This document shows positions 57,441 to 64,000 of a DNA stretch of 64,000 nucleotides, piece after piece. The DNA is from Allodiplogaster sudhausi (Eukaryota > Nematoda > Chromadorea > Rhabditida > Diplogasteridae): the NCBI GenBank assembly GCA_945643635.1, contig CALZFC010000056.1:2109001-2173000 (forward strand). Reading direction: 5' to 3'. How positions within the stretch are numbered: the stretch's first letter is position 1; every line of letters begins with the position of its first letter. The translations under genes were made by a program, and so were the position numbers. The notes under the pieces are model-generated. The model saw nothing but the letters and a program-made list of their open reading frames with translations, ran no database searches and had not been told where the DNA came from.

Positions 57441-60065
57441 GGCTTCTGACTTATCTCGTGCATCGAGCTCTTCTAAATCTATTCTGTTAGTATACGCATT
57501 TACAAGTGCACATTATTCTAAACCCCAAAAGGTCTTCAATCACCATGTGTTTGATGAGGAAAAACAAGACTATTCTAAAGATGTAAGAATATTTTTAAAG
57601 AGTTTTCTTAATGAGCTAGGATTTGAGCGCAGAGTTCCAAAATCGAACATTTTGGCGGTTCCCAGCATATATGTGAGTGTTTTATCATGCTGTGACCTGA
57701 CTTGTATTCCTAGCTGAAAGCCATTCTTCTTAAGTGAATGCACCATCAGATGTGACAGTTGTCCTTCTTCATGCACATCTTAGCCCAAATGGGGCGAGTC
57801 TTTGTTAGTCGGCACTCTTTTTAAAGATGAAGTTCATTCGACCTAGCAACCCTAACCAATTCCATCCCTTCTGTTTCCATCCCTTCCCGTCATGTCTCTT
57901 ACACAAGAGTACACGAACTCCCCTGGCCTATCGCGTCTTGTGACAAGAGATCCCCTTGTCATTGTGATATGGATAGGGATTGACGCTGCACGCCTTTGGC
58001 CACAGCGGGTAATCCCCTTCGGTATCACCATCACTTCGCGCATCTCGCTCTCTTCTGCTCACACACTCTTTCTCTCCTTCCCTTCGTCTTTCTCTCCTCT
58101 TTCTCTCCCTCTCCCGTGAGAACAGAAATCACAAGGAAGACAGCTGGTTAGTCCCCTTTCTGGCACATACTTGACTTGTTTCAGCCTGACAAACCCCTAT
58201 TGGGTGAGTCACTTGAGAAGACCAACAGCAGCTGTTACTGTTAACTGAGATTGCATACACAATGGCTGCTGTTAGGTCCATCTTAACTAGTGAAAAGGGC
58301 ACACTCCAATCTCTCCTCAAGATGGACAGAGAAGTAGATAGACGCGTAGGGATTCGTGCTGACAGATGGAAAGGAAACCGCCATAGGCGATATCAATCGC
58401 CCCTTAATGCAGTCCTAATCCCAACAACTCATTCACTGCCCCCCTCACGGGGCTGGCAACAAGCAGCCTCGCTTATCTGCAATGCGCCATCAAATAAGAG
58501 GCTGTCTTGCTTTGGCCACAACCGCCCCATCAAGCCCGTTCATCTAGCCATTTACATTCTCATTCGTGATTAGGAAGAGTATAGAGGTATAATATATACG
58601 CTCAAGTATTTGGCTCGAGAAGTGCATTTACCACTTCAGGGACGGATACCGTCTGGTTTTCAATACAGGCATGAAGCCAGCGGTTACGGTATATGGCGGT
58701 TCCGATTGCGCTAAAAGATAACGAATTCATGAAGCAGTTAAAATGTTCACATTTTCCTTAGTCTACAAGGTTGTCAAAATGTTAATGAGGGCGCTGTTGA
58801 AACGGAGAACGAGTAATCTAAATGCAATGAGGATGTGACCTTAAGCGTCCCCAGAGAGCTTTTCCTCCCTCTTTGCCTGTTCATACTCATCCGCATATGT
58901 TGACAACCGTCATTGGAGCCAGTGAACACAAGCATATGGAGATGTCTATCAAGACCAAGAAGCGAGATAGCTAAGGCAGCCCATGTCAGGTGGGACAGGG
59001 ACTCCCGTTCACTAATGTTCTGTGGTTCTGAAATTGACTGCTTGGTGAGAGATCGGTAAAACCTGATAAGCAACAAGGATGAGTGATGAATGAATGACAC
59101 TACCCTCACTTGCTCAGTCCTCTCGACAAGTGGACACAAGCCATAGGTTCAAATGCACTACTCTGAACAATCACGGCAGCATTCGATCCCCTCCGTAACC
59201 TGACACTCATTTTCACACTATTCCTTGCCAGTTCACAGAAGCACTGAAAGGTGTCGCAAAAGAGAAGTGGAGATGGGGGATTTAGATGGAGACACCGAGT
59301 AACCAGGCTGTTCTTCTGCGCAGTTGGGGGGCTAAGCAAGAAAAGGAGGCAAAGGGACTTTCTCACTCTATTCCCTCTCTCTTTCCCACGTTCTGTCCCC
59401 TCCCCTCATCCGCTTTCCACACCTCAAGTATCTCGTCGACACCTTGGCCAGTGACAACTCCTGTTCAGACAACCAATCGCTCTTCCTTCCCTCTCTTTTA
59501 CACATCTTCAGGAGAAATGAATCAGTCAGCCTTTATGAACACACTGCAGAGAAAATAAGCACCGGGCCAGCTCCACAAGCTTGAAGATATTATAGGTTTA
59601 AAATGTATCGCTTTCATTGCTCTTAATATCGGCAAACCTAAATATGGTAAATTTCTCCCTGGAATAGCTCACCTTCTTCTTGCACTGGTACCTTGACAAT
59701 CCAATGAATAGGAACATGAATGAGAAGTTGCACCAAGGCCACAGTATGCACCTAATCCGGCTGTGCTAATCCTTCTCGCAACTTCATTCACCACTCAGTT
59801 ACTCCAGTCAAAACAAGCAACATTGACGCAATGCATCTCCTTCTTCATTGACAGTATCATCCATTCAAGTAGAAAGAGCTCCACTTGCACCCTTCCACTC
59901 CCCGCAGTCAATGTTCACACATCTGGATTATCCTCATAAACAATCATCTTTGCCAAGCAATGGAGATGGTCCTTCCCTCATAATAATCACTTCGCGCCAA
60001 TCGAAGGCAGTTGGTGCAACCGAAAATGACACTAGGAGAATGAGAGAGAGAGAGAGAGAGAGAGT

Positions 60066-60113
<48 letters not shown>

Positions 60114-61933
60114 AAGAGAGAGAATAACTCGCCCTTCTGCTCGAAATCTATTAAAAGCGGAGATGCTCTGACCGCGGATTAACAGAGCACATTGGATGCT
60201 TGGTGAGAAAGAGACAACGAGAATCTCTCTGGTGGGGGGTGAGTATAGATTCCAGCAGAACTCTCCATTATCCCATTATCGCCATCCGAGTGAAGAGTGA
60301 ATGCGGCAGGCTCTCTCATACAGATCGCTGGCCTGTTCACACAGACATGGCTCAAATCCGCCAAAGAGGTGTCTTCCTTTGATACTCAACCATGCGGACA
60401 GCTACCTCAAAGTGCAACGCTACCTGTCTCCCCTGAGAGATCCCCTGGGAGTCAGTCTCCGGGGGATCAATAACTAGCCACAGAAGACAATGCTGTCCGT
60501 GTAGAAATCTCCCTGAGCCATCTCAAGACAACAATCAATTTGATTAGAAGAGAGAAGTGAGCAGCTCGTGCTACACAACCATTCATCTTCGTGACGCCCT
60601 CCCCTGTCTCGATCACACTCCACTGCCCCTCGCGATCTCAGTCTAACCTCACCGCGTCTCTTCTTTCACACCTATCAGGATAATGACCAAATGTCACTCA
60701 TTCCTACTCCGATCACTGCTGTTTCCTTTGCGATTATTTACCTTCCAAGTGCTTTCCGCCTTGATACCTCGGATTAACATTTGTTCCAACCATGTTAACC
60801 GCTATTACTTTCGCTTTCCTTCTTTTCTATGGTTGAAGAAGAAAATAAATCTGAAGAGAATCAGATCCACTACGCATACCGGGCATATGGCTTTTCAGCG
60901 ACGTTTTACTGCTTCTGTCAGACAGAGAACATAAATAGCAAAGTTTGTATACACTGAAAAAAGGTGTCGGAAAGCGATCCTAGTTAATGTTCAGTCACCA
61001 CTGCACATGTGGTCTGCTGCAATCGCTACACACTCGGAGGAAACTTCTCACATTGACTTCAAGCTAATTCCTGGCTTTCACTGTTCGCTCTATGTTCTAT
61101 TTGTCCAATTTATTAAATCGATCCAGATAAAGGAAGGAGGTGGCACGTGACCCCGTCTGGAAGGATTTACAACAGCCGTCCCTCCTCATCCAAATAATCG
61201 CGTCGGAAGGTCAGCTCTACTATTACTGATAAGTCTGCCAAATCTCCCCATCAGTTGTTACTCCCATTCTTCGAGCACAACATGATCCTAAAGTAGATAA
61301 ATACGCATTTCTCTTGCCATTACAAGCCTTTTGTGCTTGAAGGGCGCTCCAATTTCAGAGGAGCTGCCCATGCCACTTGATGCCAGTAAATGGTAGCGAT
61401 CCTGTGTGCGGCATTACGCAAGCTGAAGCGGCCTCAGTGGAGAGATGTGGAAGCAAAGGAATAGATTGACCCTCTCCCAGCCGCTTCTAGCCTCCGCTTC
61501 CTCCTATTAGTCTGTGATAGCGAGCGGAAGGATTGTTGTGCGACTCTGTGGCCAGTGGCCGAGCGGTTCGCTTTTGTTCTTTCTGCCCCGACTTTAGCAG
61601 GTCACTCAGGACTCAGATCCATCACCTGCTCCTCAACACTGCTCACAACTAAGCTCAAGAATAATTATGGTCCTCGATGGCACGAAATTTACCATACACT
61701 AATACAGTGCGGGCAATTCCAAGCAATAAGATATCAGAAATTAAGCAGTGGTTTAAAAAAGGATTAAAATAACGCGACTATTGCAGAAGCTGCTCGGTAT
61801 GCAGGCTATGGTTTGAAAAAGACCCTTTTAAGGTATGATTTAGCCTCAAAAGCCCTTAAAGATATCCCCCCCCCTCTTGATTTGAAATAGTTTCGAAATG
61901 GGCGGTAGCATTTCATGACAGCAATCATGGTGT
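57441..61933. other. Unresolved region with several ORFs but no supported gene
   Basis: Open stretches of 60-120 codons exist on both strands (for example 57439-57717 +, 57570-57776 -, 58262-58573 +, 58774-59139 -, 59286-59558 +, 59848-60171 +). Some have coding-like composition, such as MAAVRSILTSEKGTLQSLLK at 58262, but opposite-strand frames are open too and no family motif or consistent chain of exons was found. A (GA)n run lies at 60039-60124 and a GATCCCC...GGGGATC hairpin near 60438-60468. Confidence 0.4.
60039..60124. repeat. (GA)n microsatellite
   Basis: AGAGAGAGAGAGAGAG runs with AAAG and GTGAG interruptions. Confidence 0.92.
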
Positions 61934-61953
61934 ACACGGAGCGCAGTGCAAAT

Positions 61954-62232
61954 GCGACACTTAGATAAAAAATCTTGGAAGATAGAATCTCAAGAATGAC
62001 ATAAAGGGAAATCGTGCTGAGAGCCTAAACATTTCAAATATTTCTATTTAGTGTTACCGTATTCACTCGAAATCATGGTGCACTAGTGATTTTTAATGCT
62101 ACACTAAAATCTTTTAACATGGCGTCCCTTAATTTAGTGTTACCGTTTTTTTCACGCTCTGCCATTCATGGAATGTCGAAAAACTTAGCACTGCGCACAC
62201 AACAGTACACTAAAATGTTATCTAAGTGTCGC
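61954..62232 (+). mobile_element. Miniature inverted-repeat element A, copy 2 (279-bp core)
   Basis: Inverted relative to copy 1 at 49387-49664. Same 15-bp perfect inverted ends GCGACACTTAGATAA. Outside the core the flanks read GTACACGGAGCG (left) and CCCGTGTGTACG (right), so TA dinucleotides beside CACGG/CCGTG could mark a TA target duplication, as in Tc1/mariner-type miniature elements. Confidence 0.85.
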
Positions 62233-63012
62233 CTTGACAACCCGTGTGTACGCAATATTAAGACACGCTCTAGTACAGCATATAAGACTACGACTGACAA
62301 AAGAGAGAACAAACGAGTGGTTTTCGCTCACCTTTCCCTTCCCCTGAGCAAGTAGAGCAGCGTGGTCCGTTACGTCTGGAAATGAGCACACAATTAAAAC
62401 AAGTAAAGAAATGACCTAGTAAAGCAATCAAATTTAACCGTACTGTCCTTCCAATTTTTTTATATATTTCCGGTGTACTTTAAAAGTGGGGTAATTTCCT
62501 AAATTCGACATATTTATGGTGTGTAATTACGTCAAAGTTCAAAGCTTCATAGAATGACAGCTGCCGGTTATAAAGCAAATTTGTCCAACCTTTTTCTTGT
62601 CATTTGTTATCGTTGTATTTATCTTACACAATTAATCTGGTCCTTCTGCCTATGAATTATGCAATGTAGATCGGTTAGCTATTTGATAGAGCGCCGTTTC
62701 CCCTCTTTATTCCGATAATAATGGGGGATTGTTTCGACGAGTATCACCTGTTCGTTTTGTATCCTATGCTTCGTGCCGCTATGCTCACCTAGTTTAGCAG
62801 AACTCTAAATACTTTCCTCGAAACTAATTATTAATGCACTGAAAAAAATAATAAATGATTACAGCGAATAAGATGCGTTTCAGCTGTACAAGGCCGTTCC
62901 CATGGCATGGCCGCAGCCGAAAGAGTGAGTGCCAGCTTAGCCGCACTTAATCCAGAATCAAGAATGCATTGCCTTCCGCATCAGAGGCCATCGGTGTTTC
63001 GGTTTGATCGAC
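62233..63012. other. AT-rich sequence without supported gene
   Basis: No convincing exon. A start-like stretch at 62901-62926 (MAAAER or MAWPQPKE) precedes a 31-nt GTGAGT...CAG intron-like segment, but the continuation is uncertain. Confidence 0.4.
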
Positions 63013-63309
63013 TTACTTCAAATCCTGTTTGCACTCCATCTGAAGTATTCCTTTTAGAAAACGGCTACCTATTTTGCCATTTACCATTGGTAGCACAACG
63101 TAAGCGAATGACTTGAATATTTTGTGGGAGGTTTGAATATGAATGTTTGCTTGGAGTCTCTTGCATGGTCGGCTTCGCCTAGTGAAGAGGGGAGTGTAGT
63201 AGAGTGTTGATATGAGCCAGCTCATCATGTCTGCTTGGGCTGCCCTCTCAGTTTCTCGAGCACTGCCTCCCCTCTTGTCTCCTCTTCTCTTTGCTGCTTC
63301 TGCTAACAT
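63013..63309 (-). CDS. 98-codon minus-strand ORF, doubtful
   Basis: From ATG 63309 (MLAEAAKRRGDKRGGSARET) to a stop at 63013, charged at the N-terminus, hydrophobic later. A GTAAAT...TTCAG segment inside could be a 45-nt intron that keeps frame. The plus strand is also open over part of it. No family recognised. Confidence 0.28.
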   Translation of the reverse strand: MLAEAAKRRGDKRGGSARETERAAQADMMSWLISTLYYTPLFTRRSRPCKRLQANIHIQTSHKIFKSFAYVVLPMVNGKIGSRFLKGILQMECKQDLK

Positions 63310-64000
63310 CAGTCCCTACCCTCTCAAAGCATCGGATCACCACTGATATACACATGTTCTCTCTTGTCTGGCTCTAGCTCGGGAGCGCGGTGACATTTCT
63401 CTCTAAACATAACTGCACTCGAATTCCTGACAGCCTTCCGCTCCTCTTCATCTCATTTTAGCCGATCTTCCTTTTTTCAGACCTCTGAAAAAAAAGCAGG
63501 TCGCCTAGCTTAATTATTTGTTTGAACTTAATTCAGCTTGATCATTATATTGTCTTCTCTCAACTTACTTTGAGGACTATAGTCCCCCCCCCCCACCCGG
63601 ATTTATTCGACCTTTTTTTCCTCTCTGCCTCCTCCTCTCGTAATGCTCCGCCCAGTCGACTCTGACTTTCTATGTACAAGTGATGCCGTGTCTGTACGTG
63701 CATTCGTTATTATAGCCTTACCTGTGTATTGACCCTCCGGCCATAATTGTCACTTCTAGTCTTATTTGCTGTACATTGGAGCTTTGCTTTCGCGCCCTTT
63801 CATACAGAAACTGGCGGGTTTTTTTCGCTCGAGGCGCATTTCTCATCCCTCAACTTGTGGAGGGTAGCGTTTCTTTCAGAAGTGGCCGTGTCCAGGTCAT
63901 TCTCAAGCCTTTCACTGAACCGTCCGTCGGGCCTTCAGCAACTCGTCCAGTCTTCCTTGACCTCCAGTTCTCCAGCTGTCGTTAACATCTTTCTGACCAA
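63310..64000. other. Right edge, no gene supported
   Basis: Contains a run of nine to ten C near 63585. A plus-strand open stretch from 63776 (CFRALSYRNWRVFFARGAFL) shows no family motif. Confidence 0.4.

Noticed and set aside
60438..60468. GATCCCC...GGGGATC hairpin
   Set aside because: A stem of about 12 bp with mismatches; no U-run, processing site or family resemblance to suggest an RNA gene or terminator.
61550..61640. tRNA-Ser/Leu-like box A, GTGGCCGAGCGGTTCGC
   Set aside because: The A-box match is good but no proper B box, anticodon stem or pairing 3' acceptor follows. Not called as a tRNA gene.
1..64000. CRISPR arrays, bacterial operons, ribosome binding sites, rRNA genes
   Set aside because: The window is nuclear eukaryotic DNA with spliced genes. 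The tandem arrays seen have no spacer structure, and no rRNA sequence was recognised.

Overview
The window is nuclear DNA of a small, gene-dense metazoan-type genome. Evidence: many split genes whose introns are either very short (several of 30-33 nt, e.g. 30907-30936, 31025-31057, 16245-16275, 53345-53375) or filled with (CT)n/(GA)n microsatellite; orthologues of animal nuclear proteins (a ZC3H18-like and a ZFP36/tristetraprolin-like CCCH protein, POP4, POLR1B, hexokinase); hAT, CACTA-like and jockey/CR1-like transposons. I cannot name the species. Most single-exon ORFs in the window are artefacts of (CT)n/(GA)n runs, so genes were found by joining short exons at GT...AG borders with matching phase and by matching family motifs.

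Layout. 1-2357 (-): 5' half of a P4-type lipid flippase ATPase running off the left edge. 2831-5952: complete hAT transposon with 12-bp inverted ends and a perfect 8-bp target duplication. 6072-10419: a second DNA transposon, CACTA-like, with 46-bp inverted ends, GGGGCC-rich subterminal repeats and two spliced genes but no transposase catalytic core that I can see. 10874-15188 (+): ZC3H18-like CCCH/RS protein. 16047-16784 (+): POP4 (Rpp29) of RNase P/MRP. 17074-19533 (+): tandem-CCCH mRNA decay factor (ZFP36 family). 20244-30689 (+): very long Ser/Pro/Lys/Glu low-complexity protein of unknown function. 30883-43032 (+): POLR1B, the second-largest RNA polymerase I subunit, one intron of which carries an antisense, frameshifted non-LTR retrotransposon. 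43996-44960 (+): unidentified short-exon gene. 45677-48624 (+): hexokinase.

The right third (48.6-64 kb) is less clear. It holds two miniature transposons lying side by side (49387-50022), an inverted second copy of one of them 12.5 kb away (61954-62232), a well-supported ankyrin-repeat gene (52260-53447, -), and several short-exon gene models that keep frame but match no family I know (50160-51260 +, 53925-54207 -, 55021-55292 +, 55679-56072 +, 56913-57440 -). About 57.5-61.9 kb and 62.3-64 kb stay unresolved.

The host genes form no operon and share no obvious pathway, though several serve RNA production and turnover (POLR1B, POP4, ZC3H18-like, ZFP36-like). Same-strand neighbours lie 190-860 bp apart, so promoters must be short.
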